Shown here in pieces: positions 37,001 through 46,533 of a stretch of 64,000 nt of DNA. How positions within the stretch are numbered: position 1 is the stretch's first letter; each line of letters begins with the position of its first letter. The DNA lies in the NCBI GenBank assembly GCA_902618205.1, contig CACMZL010000004.1, positions 93,115 through 157,114 of the forward strand. Direction: 5' to 3'. Below the pieces are notes generated by a model. That model saw only the letters and a program-made list of their open reading frames with translations. It was not told where the DNA came from and made no database searches. This DNA comes from an uncultured Pelagibacteraceae bacterium. GTDB lineage: Bacteria; Pseudomonadota; Alphaproteobacteria; Pelagibacterales; Pelagibacteraceae. The position numbers and the translations under genes are program-made.

Positions 37001-37940
37001 AAACTACTTTAAAATTTTAAGAGCTGGTATCAACACCACATATCAAGACTTAGGAAGAAATAATTTATACCATATTGGTATTCCTTTTAGCGGAGCGATG
37101 GATAAAAGAAATTTTCAATTGTTAAACTCACTTCTACAAAATGATTACAATTCACCTGTAATAGAATTTGCTTATCAAGGCCCACATTTGAAGTATTTTG
37201 GAAAAGATATTTTTTTTTGTATTTCTGGAAATGTATCATTTAAAATTATAACAAAAGAGGGTATTATTGATGGTAATTCCTACCAATGTTATTTGTTAAA
37301 AAATGGTGATGAAGTCGATATCCGTTCAACCAACAAGTCTGTTTATGGATATTTTTCGATTAATGGAACTTTTGGTGTTGATTATTATTGGGGAAGCTGT
37401 TCAATAAATACACAAGCTCAAATTGGACCAAATAACGGGAATAAATTTTCTAAAGATTTAGAAATTGAAATAATTGATATTAATAATTCTTTTAACAAAA
37501 GAAAACTCGATTACTTAGGTAGCACTATTGAAAATATAAGGGTCATTAAAGGCACAAACTATAATTATTTTTCTGAGTCTTCACAAAATAAATTATTTAA
37601 AGAAAGTTTTAAAATTACAAAACTTTCAGACAGGATGGGTATGAGATTAGAAGGTCCAAAAATTGAAAATATCGTTGATCCTAACATAAAATCTGAAGGT
37701 TTGGTAAAAGGTGTAATTCAAATAACATCTGCTGGAGATCCAATAATTATGTTATCAGATCATGGGACTATTGGTGGATATCCGAAGATTGCAACTGTCA
37801 TATCTGCTGACTATGATCGATTGGTACAATTAACACCAGGATCTAATATTAAATTTAAAGATGTAAGCTTAGAGGATGCTGAAACATTATATAAACTTTA
37901 TCAGATGGAGACTAATAATCTTATTTCTCAAATTAAATGA
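36984..37940 (+). CDS. pxpC: 5-oxoprolinase subunit C
   Basis: PxpC (KipA-like, biotin-dependent carboxylase-like domain), 318 residues. Family features: ILRAGINTTYQDLGRNNLYHIGIPFSGAMDKRNF, AYQGPHLKYFG, the loop KLSDRMGMRLEGP, and SEGLVKGVIQITSAGDPIIMLSDHGTIGGYPKIA near the end. It is the last subunit of the 5-oxoprolinase set. It overlaps pxpB and the following EamA transporter gene (4 bp), so the transporter is in the same operon. Confidence 0.94.
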   Translation: MKSKDRNYFKILRAGINTTYQDLGRNNLYHIGIPFSGAMDKRNFQLLNSLLQNDYNSPVIEFAYQGPHLKYFGKDIFFCISGNVSFKIITKEGIIDGNSYQCYLLKNGDEVDIRSTNKSVYGYFSINGTFGVDYYWGSCSINTQAQIGPNNGNKFSKDLEIEIIDINNSFNKRKLDYLGSTIENIRVIKGTNYNYFSESSQNKLFKESFKITKLSDRMGMRLEGPKIENIVDPNIKSEGLVKGVIQITSAGDPIIMLSDHGTIGGYPKIATVISADYDRLVQLTPGSNIKFKDVSLEDAETLYKLYQMETNNLISQIK

Positions 37941-38809
37941 ATTTAATTACAAAATTACCAGGGCCGCTTTTGATTTTCTTTGGTGCTTTCAGTTTAAGTT
38001 TTGGAGGGTTGATAGTCAAATCTTTCGAAGGTTCTACTCTATGGCAGATTCTATTTTGGAGATCAGTTTTTTTTATAATTGTAGTTCTGATCTTTCTAAT
38101 TATTAGTTATAAGCAAAATTTTATTTCAGCATTTTATAAATCTGGAATCCCTGGTCTTATTGGAGGAATTATACTTGCGTGTGGCTTTAGTGGTTATGTT
38201 TTTGCAATGTATAATACTACTGTAGCAAATACTAATTTTATAATTCAAACCCAAACATTATTTTTAGCAATCTTTGGATATATCTTTTTAAAAGAAAAAA
38301 TAAACTTAATAACATTAACTTCTATAGTTTTAGCAATTTCAGGAATAATTTTGATGGTTGGAAGCTCATTAACAGTTGGACAAATGAGTGGAAATATTGC
38401 TGCTTTTATTATGCCAATATCATTCGCAACATTAATTTTAATAGTTAGAAAATTTCCAAGTATAGATATGGTTCCATTACAATTTATTGCAGGCGTTATT
38501 GCTTTGATCATTGGATATTTTATGTCTAAAACGATCTTTATATCTTTAAATGACATTTTTTTGGGATTTTTAGCTGGTTTTTTCCAACTTGGTTTTGGTT
38601 TTATTTTTATTACAATTGGTGCAAGATCTACACCTTCAGCCTTAGTTGGAATCATAATGTTATCAGAGGCAGTTTTAGGACCTTTTTGGGCGTGGATGTT
38701 TATAAATGAAAATCCTCCAGCAAGCGTTTTAATTGGTGGTTTAATAGTGATATTTGCAGTTTTAATACAATTTCTTTCACTTATGAAAAAAAAAAGTGCA
38801 ACAAATTAG
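37937..38809 (+). CDS. EamA-family (DMT) transporter, linked to 5-oxoprolinase
   Basis: Drug/metabolite-type transporter of 290 residues with ten helices in two EamA repeats (first half ending FLKEKINLITLTSIVLAISGIILM, second half ending INENPPASVLIGGLIVIFAVLIQF). The family exports or imports small metabolites. The 4-bp overlap with pxpC suggests a link to pyroglutamate, glutamate or a related compound, but the substrate and direction are inferred only. The glycine riboswitch begins about 40 bp after its stop. Confidence 0.88.
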   Translation: MNLITKLPGPLLIFFGAFSLSFGGLIVKSFEGSTLWQILFWRSVFFIIVVLIFLIISYKQNFISAFYKSGIPGLIGGIILACGFSGYVFAMYNTTVANTNFIIQTQTLFLAIFGYIFLKEKINLITLTSIVLAISGIILMVGSSLTVGQMSGNIAAFIMPISFATLILIVRKFPSIDMVPLQFIAGVIALIIGYFMSKTIFISLNDIFLGFLAGFFQLGFGFIFITIGARSTPSALVGIIMLSEAVLGPFWAWMFINENPPASVLIGGLIVIFAVLIQFLSLMKKKSATN

Positions 38810-38846
38810 AGCTATAAATTTATATTAGTTATGTTATAAGAATTTA

Positions 38847-38999
38847 TACGGGAGAGACTACTTTTGTAGCGCCGAAGGAGCAACCACCCCGGAAACTCTC
38901 AGGCAAATGGACCGTACATATTAACTCTGGAAAGAGAATTATTCTCGCCGAAGGAGCAAATCTCTCAGGCAAAAAGACAGAGGGGGCACAAAGAGTTAA
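38847..38999 (+). promoter_or_regulatory. Tandem glycine riboswitch
   Basis: Two aptamers lie between eamA and gcvT. Aptamer 1 (38847-38916) has P1 pairing TACGG/CCGTA, the conserved GCCGAAGGAGCAA and CTCTCAGGCAAATGGACCG. Aptamer 2 (about 38921-38986) repeats GCCGAAGGAGCAA and CTCTCAGGCAAAAAGACAGAG. The linker is only a few bases, as in cooperative tandem glycine riboswitches. A possible switch helix pairs TTAACTCT (38921-38928) with AGAGTTAA (38992-38999), just before the gcvT ATG, and excludes the aptamer-2 P1 (CTCTG 38925-38929 with CAGAG 38978-38982). No terminator hairpin follows, so translation control is likely. Confidence 0.96.
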
Positions 39000-39000
39000 T

Positions 39001-40107
39001 ATGAGTATAAAAAAAACATCGTTAAATAACCTCCACATCAAGTACGGCGCAAAGCTTGTAGAGTTTGCTGGATATCAAATGCCCATCCAATATAAAGATG
39101 GAATTATACAAGAGCATAAATACACACGTTCACACTCTGGTATTTTTGATGTTTCTCATATGGGTCAATTATTTCTATCGGGTGGTGATGATCTTACAAA
39201 TGATCTTGAGAAGATTTTTCCTGCGGATTTGAAAAAATTGAAAACTAACCAAAGTAAGTATTCATTTTTAATGAATAACAAAGGAGGAATTCAGGATGAT
39301 CTGATAATTACCAAAACATCTGATGGATTTTTAATTATCTTGAATGCTGCATGCAAGTATAATGATTATGAAGTAATAAAATCTAAACTTCATAATCAAT
39401 ACAAATCAAATCTTGACGAGTCATTGTCATTAATTGCATTACAGGGCCCCGAAGCAAAAAATGTTTTAAATAAAGTTATACCTGGTTGTGACAGTCTAAA
39501 ATTTATGAACGGAAACAACTATGTCTATAAAAATGAAAAAGTATACATAACTAGATCAGGATATACTGGTGAGGATGGATTTGAAATTTCTATAAAAAAT
39601 AGTGATGCTGAAACGTTTGTAGAAAGTTTGATAGAAAATGGATCTAAATTGATTGGTTTAGGAGCAAGAGATACGTTAAGAATGGAAGCTGGACTGTGCT
39701 TGTATGGAAATGATTTAGACAACGATACAAGTCCTATCGAAGCCAACCTAAAATGGGCAATACCTAAGAGCAGAATTGAGACTGAATTTGTAGGATCAGA
39801 AGTTTTAAAAAACCAATTTCAAAGCGGAGTAAAAAAGTTGAGAGTTGGCATAAAACCAGACAGCAAAGTAATTGCTAGAGGAAATACCAAAATTTACAAT
39901 GATAAAAATCAAGAAATTGGGAAAGTAACAAGTGGCACATTTGGACCAAGCGTTGAACATCCAATAGCAATGGGATATGTCGATAATAGTTATTCAACTG
40001 TAAATACAAAAATATTTCTTGAAGTTAGAGGAAAAAAAATTCCTGCAAATATTTGTAACTTACCGTTTTATAAAAAAAATTATGTAAAAGGGGAAATTAA
40101 TGTCTGA
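39001..40107 (+). CDS. gcvT: Aminomethyltransferase (glycine cleavage T protein)
   Basis: T protein of 368 residues, releasing ammonia and passing the methylene group to tetrahydrofolate. It shows [29 protein letters not shown]-type segment then [10 protein letters not shown], and the folate-site region [12 protein letters not shown] followed by [20 protein letters not shown]. The ATG at 39001 comes immediately after the riboswitch. It is the first gene of gcvTHP, overlapping gcvH by 8 bp. Confidence 0.97.
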   Translation: MSIKKTSLNNLHIKYGAKLVEFAGYQMPIQYKDGIIQEHKYTRSHSGIFDVSHMGQLFLSGGDDLTNDLEKIFPADLKKLKTNQSKYSFLMNNKGGIQDDLIITKTSDGFLIILNAACKYNDYEVIKSKLHNQYKSNLDESLSLIALQGPEAKNVLNKVIPGCDSLKFMNGNNYVYKNEKVYITRSGYTGEDGFEISIKNSDAETFVESLIENGSKLIGLGARDTLRMEAGLCLYGNDLDNDTSPIEANLKWAIPKSRIETEFVGSEVLKNQFQSGVKKLRVGIKPDSKVIARGNTKIYNDKNQEIGKVTSGTFGPSVEHPIAMGYVDNSYSTVNTKIFLEVRGKKIPANICNLPFYKKNYVKGEINV

Positions 40108-40480
40108 AGTTAAATATTCAAAAGAACATGAGTGGATTAAACTAGATGGAGAAGAAGCTACAATTGGAATAACCAAGCATGCAACAGAAATGCTTGGCGA
40201 TATAGTATTTGCTGAACTCCCAGAGAAAGGTTCAAATGTTGATAAAGATGGAACTGCTGGAGTGGTTGAATCAACGAAAGCTGCTAGTGATGTTTACACT
40301 CCTATTAGTGGAGAAGTTATAGATACAAATCAAATGATAGTTGATGATCCATCAAAAATAAATGAAGACCCAGAAGAATCTGCATGGTTTTTTAAACTTA
40401 AAATAAAAGACAAATCTGAAATGGATAGTCTTATGAGTAAAGAAGAATATGAAAAATTTGCAAAGGAGACATCAGCATAA
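40100..40480 (+). CDS. gcvH: Glycine cleavage H protein
   Basis: Lipoyl carrier of 126 residues. The lipoylation lysine is K60 in [13 protein letters not shown], with [14 protein letters not shown] at the N-terminus. It shuttles the aminomethyl group between P, T and L proteins. It overlaps gcvT by 8 bp and gcvP by one base, ensuring equal expression. Confidence 0.97.
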   Translation: MSEVKYSKEHEWIKLDGEEATIGITKHATEMLGDIVFAELPEKGSNVDKDGTAGVVESTKAASDVYTPISGEVIDTNQMIVDDPSKINEDPEESAWFFKLKIKDKSEMDSLMSKEEYEKFAKETSA

Positions 40481-43350
40481 TGTTACCAAATTCAGAAAAA
40501 GATTTTATAAAAAGACACATTGGACCTTCTAAAGAAGACCAATCAAAAATGTTAAAAGAATTAAATTATCAATCAATAGATGATTTAATGAATAACACTG
40601 TTCCAGAAAAAATAATGTTTAAAGGTGAGCTTAATATCGGAGAGTCTAATTCAGAATACGAGGCGTTAAGAAAATTAAGAGCAATTTCAAAAAAAAATCA
40701 TGTTTACTCAAACTTTATTGGAATGGGTTATTATGGAACTTATACGCCATATGTAATTTTAAGAAATATTTTAGAAAATCCAGGTTGGTATACATCATAT
40801 ACACCTTATCAGCCTGAAGTAGCTCAAGGAAGACTTGAGATGTTGTTAAACTTTCAACAAATGATTGTTGATTTTACTGGAATGGACATCGCTAATGCCT
40901 CTTTATTGGACGAAGGTACAGCAGCAGCAGAAGCCATGGGTCTTAGTCATAGATTAAATAAAAAAGATAGTAATTTAGTTTTTGTATCTGAGGATTGCCA
41001 TCCTCAAACAATAAATGTAATTCAAACTAGAGCTGAACCAATGGGTTTAAAAGTTTTAGTTGGAAAAGAAGATGAAGTTTTAGATCAATTAAAAGAGGAT
41101 TTAGTTTGTGGAATTTTACAATATCCTGGAACTTTAGGAGATATTAAAGATCCTAGTGAAGCAATTAGCAAAATTCATAAAAAAAACGGTAAGGCTGTAT
41201 TAGCTTGTGATTTATTAGCATTAGCAAAATTAAAAACACCGAGAGAACTTGGTGCTGATATAGCTGTTGGGAGCTCTCAGCGATTTGGAATACCAATGGG
41301 GTATGGAGGTCCACATGCAGCATTTTTTGCAACTAAAGACGAGTATAAAAGATCGATGCCTGGTAGAATTGTTGGTGTGTCGGTTGATAGACATGGTAAC
41401 AAGGCATACAGATTATCTTTACAAACTAGAGAGCAACACATCAGAAGAGACAAGGCGACAAGCAATATTTGTACTGCACAAGCTTTATTAGCAATTGTTT
41501 CAGCAGCATATGCTATTTATCATGGTCCAGAAGGAATTAAAAATATTTCTGAAAGAGTTTCTCAATTAGCAAAAAGTTTTGCTGATAAAATAAAACAGTC
41601 AGGTTATGAAATTTATTCTGATTATTTTTTTGATACTGTTACAATTATTACCAAAGAAAAGACTGATCAAATTTATAAAAATGCTCTAAATCAGAAAGTA
41701 AATATACGAAAAGTAAATTCTGAAAAGCTTGCTGTCTCTTTCGATGAGAGAAAAAACGTTTATAGAGTAAATCAATTATTAAAAATTTTTAATGCTGCAG
41801 AATCAATAAAAAAAGAGGATCCTTCAGTTAAATTACCTAATTTACCTAAAAATTTATTAAGAACTTCAAAATATTTAGAGCATCCAATTTTTAACTTATA
41901 TCATTCAGAAACTGAAATGCTTAGATATCTTAAAAAGCTAGAGGATAAGGATATAGCACTGAATAGAACTATGATAGCACTTGGTTCGTGCACAATGAAA
42001 TTAAATGCTGCTGCTGAAATGATCCCGATTTCTTGGAAAGAATTTGCAGAACCTCATCCTTTTGTTCCAGTTGAACAAATGGAAGGTTTTAGAGATTTGT
42101 TTACTGATTTAAAAAATTGGTTGAGATCTATAACAGGTTTTTCCGGTGTTTCTCTACAACCTAATGCAGGCGCCCAAGGAGAATATGCAGGTCTAATGGT
42201 TATAAGAAAGTACCACTTAGATAGAGATGAAGCTCATCGTAATATATGTTTAATCCCAAGTTCGGCACATGGTACAAATCCAGCAAGTGCACAAATGGTT
42301 GGAATGAAAGTGGTTGTTGTTAATTGTGATAAAGAGGGAAATGTAGATTTCGATGATTTAAAGAAAAAAGTAGAGCAACATTCAGAAAGTCTTGCAGCTT
42401 TAATGGTAACTTACCCGTCTACCCATGGGGTATTTGAGGAAAAAATAACTGATATTTGTGAGTTAGTTCATAAACATGGTGGACAGGTCTATATGGATGG
42501 AGCAAATTTAAATGCCCTTGTTGGAGTTGCAAAGCCTGGAAATTTTGGTCCAGATGTTTGTCATATTAATCTGCATAAAACATTTTGTATTCCTCACGGT
42601 GGTGGTGGACCTGGAATGGGACCTATTGCTTGTAAAAAACATTTACAAGTTTATCTGCCTAATCATCCAGTAATAAAAGATTGCGGACCAACAAGTGGAA
42701 TTGGAGCAGTATCAGCAGCTCCTTGGGGTAGCTCAAGTATTCTATCAATCTCTTGGATGTATATTAAAATGATGGGATCAGCAGGATTAAAGCTTGCTAC
42801 TCAAGTTGCAATTTTAAACGCAAATTATATTGCTCACAGACTAAAAGATCACTTTCCGATTTTGTACAAAGGTGCAAATGGCAACGTTGCACATGAGTGC
42901 ATAATTGATATTAGAAATATTAAATCTGAAACAGGGGTAACTGAAGAAGATATTGCTAAAAGAATGATAGATTTTGGATTTCACGCACCAACTATGTCAT
43001 GGCCTGTTGCTGGCACTATGATGATAGAGCCAACCGAAAGTGAAGGGTTATCAGAAATAGACAGATTTTGTGACACTTTAATTAAGATTAAACAAGAAAT
43101 TGAAAAAATTAAATCAGGTGAATTTGATAAAATTGATAATCCAATTAAAAATGCTCCTCACACTGATACTGAATTATCATCAGATGTATGGGAACATAAA
43201 TATTCAAGACAAGAAGCAGCATATCCTGCAAGTTTTCTAAAACAAAATAAATTTTGGCCTCCAGTTGCGCGGGTAGACAATGTTTATGGAGATAAAAATA
43301 TATTCTGTACATGTCCAAGCATGGATGAGTTTAAAGAAGACGCAGCATAG
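40480..43350 (+). CDS. gcvP: Glycine dehydrogenase (decarboxylating), P protein
   Basis: Full-length single-chain P protein of 956 residues, decarboxylating glycine with PLP. The N-terminal domain starts FIKRHIGPSKEDQ. The second half carries the PLP lysine in CHINLHKTFCIPHGGGGPGMGP, preceded by GANLNALVG. The glycine-rich region SLQPNAGAQGEYAGL is intact. Both halves are fused, unlike the two-subunit form. The next gene starts only 5 bp after its stop. Confidence 0.98.
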   Translation: MLPNSEKDFIKRHIGPSKEDQSKMLKELNYQSIDDLMNNTVPEKIMFKGELNIGESNSEYEALRKLRAISKKNHVYSNFIGMGYYGTYTPYVILRNILENPGWYTSYTPYQPEVAQGRLEMLLNFQQMIVDFTGMDIANASLLDEGTAAAEAMGLSHRLNKKDSNLVFVSEDCHPQTINVIQTRAEPMGLKVLVGKEDEVLDQLKEDLVCGILQYPGTLGDIKDPSEAISKIHKKNGKAVLACDLLALAKLKTPRELGADIAVGSSQRFGIPMGYGGPHAAFFATKDEYKRSMPGRIVGVSVDRHGNKAYRLSLQTREQHIRRDKATSNICTAQALLAIVSAAYAIYHGPEGIKNISERVSQLAKSFADKIKQSGYEIYSDYFFDTVTIITKEKTDQIYKNALNQKVNIRKVNSEKLAVSFDERKNVYRVNQLLKIFNAAESIKKEDPSVKLPNLPKNLLRTSKYLEHPIFNLYHSETEMLRYLKKLEDKDIALNRTMIALGSCTMKLNAAAEMIPISWKEFAEPHPFVPVEQMEGFRDLFTDLKNWLRSITGFSGVSLQPNAGAQGEYAGLMVIRKYHLDRDEAHRNICLIPSSAHGTNPASAQMVGMKVVVVNCDKEGNVDFDDLKKKVEQHSESLAALMVTYPSTHGVFEEKITDICELVHKHGGQVYMDGANLNALVGVAKPGNFGPDVCHINLHKTFCIPHGGGGPGMGPIACKKHLQVYLPNHPVIKDCGPTSGIGAVSAAPWGSSSILSISWMYIKMMGSAGLKLATQVAILNANYIAHRLKDHFPILYKGANGNVAHECIIDIRNIKSETGVTEEDIAKRMIDFGFHAPTMSWPVAGTMMIEPTESEGLSEIDRFCDTLIKIKQEIEKIKSGEFDKIDNPIKNAPHTDTELSSDVWEHKYSRQEAAYPASFLKQNKFWPPVARVDNVYGDKNIFCTCPSMDEFKEDAA

Positions 43351-43355
43351 CCTTA

Positions 43356-44594
43356 ATGCGAATTGCAGTAATTGGATCAGGAATCTCTGGTTTATCAGCA
43401 GCACAAAAGCTTTCCAAAAAACACCATGTTGATTTATTTGAAAGTGAAGATCATTTTGGTGGTCATTCATATACCTTAGATACTTTAATTAATGGTAAAA
43501 AAGTTCCTGTAGATATTGGCTTTATTGTTTTTAATCATGAAACTTATCCAAATCTAATAAATTTTTTTAACGAATTAAAAATTGAAATTGAAAAAAGCGA
43601 TATGTCATTTTCTGTTTCTGTAAAAGATACAAATTATGAATATTGTGGCAGAGGTTTAAACGGAATTTTTGCAAACAAAGCTAATCTTTTTAATTTAAAA
43701 TTTTTAAAAATGTTTTTTGATATTATAAATTTCTATAAAAAATGTGATCAAATTAAAAGTTTAAATGAAGAGATTACTCTTGGTGAATTTCTTGAAAAAA
43801 ATAAATGGTCAAAAAATTTTATTAATTTTCATCTAATCCCAATGGTTTCTGCTATCTGGTCTATGCCACCAGTAGAAGCAAATCAAATGCCAATTAAATT
43901 TTTCTTAAAATTTTTTCAAAATCATGGACTTTTTAAATTAAAAAATAGACCACAATGGTACACAGTTACCAAAAGAAGCAGAACTTATGTAGAGAAAGTA
44001 TTAACTCAAATAAGCGGAGAATATTTTAAAAATTATAAAATTAGTTCGATAAAAAGAAATAAAATTGGTGTTCAAGTATATTACGGTGCTAGCAACGAAT
44101 TTTTTGACTATGATAAAGTTGTCATTGCTACTCATGCAGATGATGCATTGAAAATTTTGAGTGAGCCGACTCAGGATGAAAAAAAAATACTATCAAATTT
44201 CAAATACAAATCAAATTTAGCAGTAATACATACTGATGATGTATGTATGCCAAATAATAAAAAAGTTTGGTCTTCATGGAATTCCTCAGTTGATAAATCA
44301 GATATTAGTAAGACATCATTAACTTATTGGTTGAACTTATTACAAAATCTGAAAACAGAAAAAAATATTTTCTTAACCCTAAATCCGTTTTTTGAAATAG
44401 ATCAAAAAAAAATCCTACAAAAAGTTACTTTTACCCACCCTTATTTTGATCAAAATGCTTTGAATAATCAAAAGTTATTAAAAGAAATACAAAATAAAAG
44501 AAATGTATTGTTTTGTGGAAGTTATTTTGGTTACGGTTTTCATGAAGATGGAATAAAATCATCCATTAATATGATTGAAAACCTAAATGATTAA
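43356..44594 (+). CDS. FAD-dependent amine-oxidase-like oxidoreductase
   Basis: Flavoprotein of 412 residues in the NAD/FAD-binding amine oxidase/desaturase family. The dinucleotide site is AVIGSGISGLSAAQKLSKKHHVDLFESEDHFGGHSYT; the end GSYFGYGFHEDGIKSS closes the FAD site. Members of this type are repeatedly found beside DUF1365 and CFA-like methyltransferase genes. The reaction is probably on a membrane fatty acyl chain, inferred from that linkage. It starts 5 bp after gcvP and overlaps DUF1365 by 8 bp. Confidence 0.85.
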   Translation: MRIAVIGSGISGLSAAQKLSKKHHVDLFESEDHFGGHSYTLDTLINGKKVPVDIGFIVFNHETYPNLINFFNELKIEIEKSDMSFSVSVKDTNYEYCGRGLNGIFANKANLFNLKFLKMFFDIINFYKKCDQIKSLNEEITLGEFLEKNKWSKNFINFHLIPMVSAIWSMPPVEANQMPIKFFLKFFQNHGLFKLKNRPQWYTVTKRSRTYVEKVLTQISGEYFKNYKISSIKRNKIGVQVYYGASNEFFDYDKVVIATHADDALKILSEPTQDEKKILSNFKYKSNLAVIHTDDVCMPNNKKVWSSWNSSVDKSDISKTSLTYWLNLLQNLKTEKNIFLTLNPFFEIDQKKILQKVTFTHPYFDQNALNNQKLLKEIQNKRNVLFCGSYFGYGFHEDGIKSSINMIENLND

Positions 44595-45354
44595 AAATTC
44601 CAATATTTACGAAGGTAAAGTAATTCATAAAAGATTTAAGCCAAAATATCACTTTTTTAAATACAAAGTTTTCTCACTCTTTTTAGATCTTGATGAAATT
44701 AATTTGATACAAAAAAAAATTAAAATTTTTTCTAACAATAGTTTTAATATTTTAAGTTTTTATGACAAAGATCACGGACCTAGAGATGGTAGTGATTTAA
44801 AAGCTTGGGTAATAGAAAATTTAAAATCAAACAATATTCAATTTGAAAATATAAAGGTAAAATTACTTTGTTATCCTAGAATATTTGGTTACGTATTTAA
44901 TCCATTAAGTATTTTTTTCGTTTATGATAATCATTCAAAAATTATAGCTATATTGTATGAAGTTAAAAATACATTTGGTGAGCAACATACTTATATATTT
45001 AAAGTCAACGACGAAAAAATAATTACAAATAGCTGTGAGAAGAAGTTTTTCGTTTCACCATTTATTGAAATGAAAAGTAAATACAATTTTAGAATCCTCA
45101 AACCTGAAAAAATGTTATCCGTAATAATTGATCAAAGTGATATGGAGGGAAAATTGTTATATGCTTCACAAGATGGAGTTGCAAAAGAAATTAACAATAA
45201 AAATATGCTTATATCTTATATTTCTCACCCTTTAATGACCTTTAAAGTAATTGCCGCAATTCATTTTGAAGCATTAAAATTATGGTTAAAGGGAGTTAAG
45301 TTAGTTAAAAAAAATATAAAAATAAAAAATAATATTACGTTTGAAAAAAAATGA
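44587..45354 (+). CDS. DUF1365 family protein
   Basis: Protein of 255 residues recognised as DUF1365 by IYEGKVIHKRFKPKYHFFKYKVFSLFLDLDEI, CYPRIFGYVFNPLSIFFVYD and a YEVKNTFGEQHTY-type middle. Its biochemical role is not known. It sits between an FAD oxidoreductase and a CFA-type methyltransferase in overlapping frames, a widespread trio that points to fatty-acid modification. There is no signal peptide, so it is cytoplasmic or peripheral. Confidence 0.88.
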   Translation: MIKNSNIYEGKVIHKRFKPKYHFFKYKVFSLFLDLDEINLIQKKIKIFSNNSFNILSFYDKDHGPRDGSDLKAWVIENLKSNNIQFENIKVKLLCYPRIFGYVFNPLSIFFVYDNHSKIIAILYEVKNTFGEQHTYIFKVNDEKIITNSCEKKFFVSPFIEMKSKYNFRILKPEKMLSVIIDQSDMEGKLLYASQDGVAKEINNKNMLISYISHPLMTFKVIAAIHFEALKLWLKGVKLVKKNIKIKNNITFEKK

Positions 45355-46532
45355 ATTTTAATCTTTTGTCAGATAAAATCGTATTTAATTCTCTCAAACT
45401 AATAAAGCATGGATTTCTTGAAATTCAAAATCATGACAGCAAAATATATAAGTTTGGTAATGAGAGTGAATTATTAAGAGCTAAGGTTAAAATTAACAAA
45501 CCTGGTTTAACACTTCAAATAATTAAATCAGGAAGTGTAGGACTTGCGGAAGCTTACATGCGAAATGAATTTGAAACAGATAATCTAACTAATCTAATAG
45601 AAATAACAGCTAAAAATATAAAACTTGTTTATAAATTTTCAGGTATTTTTGATTTATCAATGATTAATAAACTAAAGAGTATTTTCATAAAAAATAACAA
45701 GAGTAGGAGTAAGAAAAATATTTCAAAACATTATGATTTAGGAAATGATTTCTTTTCATTATGGTTAGATCCTTCACTCACTTATTCAAGTGCAATTTTT
45801 GAAAAACAAAAAGATGATTTATTTTCTGCTCAATTAAATAAATATAAAAAGCTTACAGAATTAATAAAGCCAAATGTAGGAAATAAAATTTTAGAAATTG
45901 GTTGTGGTTGGGGTGGCTTTGCTGAATATGTTGGTAAAAATTATGATGTAAAATTAGATTGTATAACAATTTCTAAAGAGCAATTTGAATTTTCAAAAAA
46001 AAGAATATTTGAAAATGGATTGAATGAAAAAGTGAATATATTTTTGAAAGATTATAGAGATGTAAAAGACAAATATGACTCTATCGCATCTATAGAAATG
46101 ATAGAAGCGGTTGGGCAAAATTATTTAGTAAACTATTTTAAAAGTATTAAAAAAAATTTATCAGAGAACGGAAGGGCCGCGATACAATCGATAACAATCG
46201 ATGATAGTTTATTTGACAGATATAAAACCAAAGAAGACTTTATACAAAAATACATATTTCCTGGAGGTTTTTTGCCATCAAAAAAAAAATTATATGATTT
46301 ATCTAGTAGCAACGGTTTAGAAATTAAAAAATATGAGTCATATGGATTTCACTATTCCAGTACCTTAAAAATATGGAGAGATGAATTCCTAAAAAAATGG
46401 GAAGAGATTTCAAAACATGGATTTGATAATAAATTTAAACGTATGTGGCATTTTTATTTGTCATATTGTGAAGCAGGGTTTAAATCAAAGAATATAGATT
46501 TAATTCAATTTTCCATGCAAAATAAAATTTAA
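45351..46532 (+). CDS. cfa: Cyclopropane-fatty-acyl-phospholipid synthase-type methyltransferase
   Basis: SAM-dependent methyltransferase of 393 residues. The core contains SKKNISKHYDLGNDFFSLWLDPSLTYSSAIF, the SAM motif ILEIGCGWGGFAEYVG, ITISKEQFEFSKKRI and the active-site region IEMIEAVGQNYL with IFPGGFLPS. The substrate should be an unsaturated acyl chain of a membrane phospholipid. The product may be a cyclopropane or a methyl-branched acid, which the motifs do not separate. It overlaps DUF1365 by 4 bp. Confidence 0.9.
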   Translation: MNFNLLSDKIVFNSLKLIKHGFLEIQNHDSKIYKFGNESELLRAKVKINKPGLTLQIIKSGSVGLAEAYMRNEFETDNLTNLIEITAKNIKLVYKFSGIFDLSMINKLKSIFIKNNKSRSKKNISKHYDLGNDFFSLWLDPSLTYSSAIFEKQKDDLFSAQLNKYKKLTELIKPNVGNKILEIGCGWGGFAEYVGKNYDVKLDCITISKEQFEFSKKRIFENGLNEKVNIFLKDYRDVKDKYDSIASIEMIEAVGQNYLVNYFKSIKKNLSENGRAAIQSITIDDSLFDRYKTKEDFIQKYIFPGGFLPSKKKLYDLSSSNGLEIKKYESYGFHYSSTLKIWRDEFLKKWEEISKHGFDNKFKRMWHFYLSYCEAGFKSKNIDLIQFSMQNKI

Positions 46533-46533
46533 T

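Noticed and set aside
38245..38655. Minus-strand 136-residue ORF in the EamA gene
   Set aside because: Lys/Pro/Ile-rich antisense of a membrane protein; the plus frame is an EamA transporter with expected repeats.
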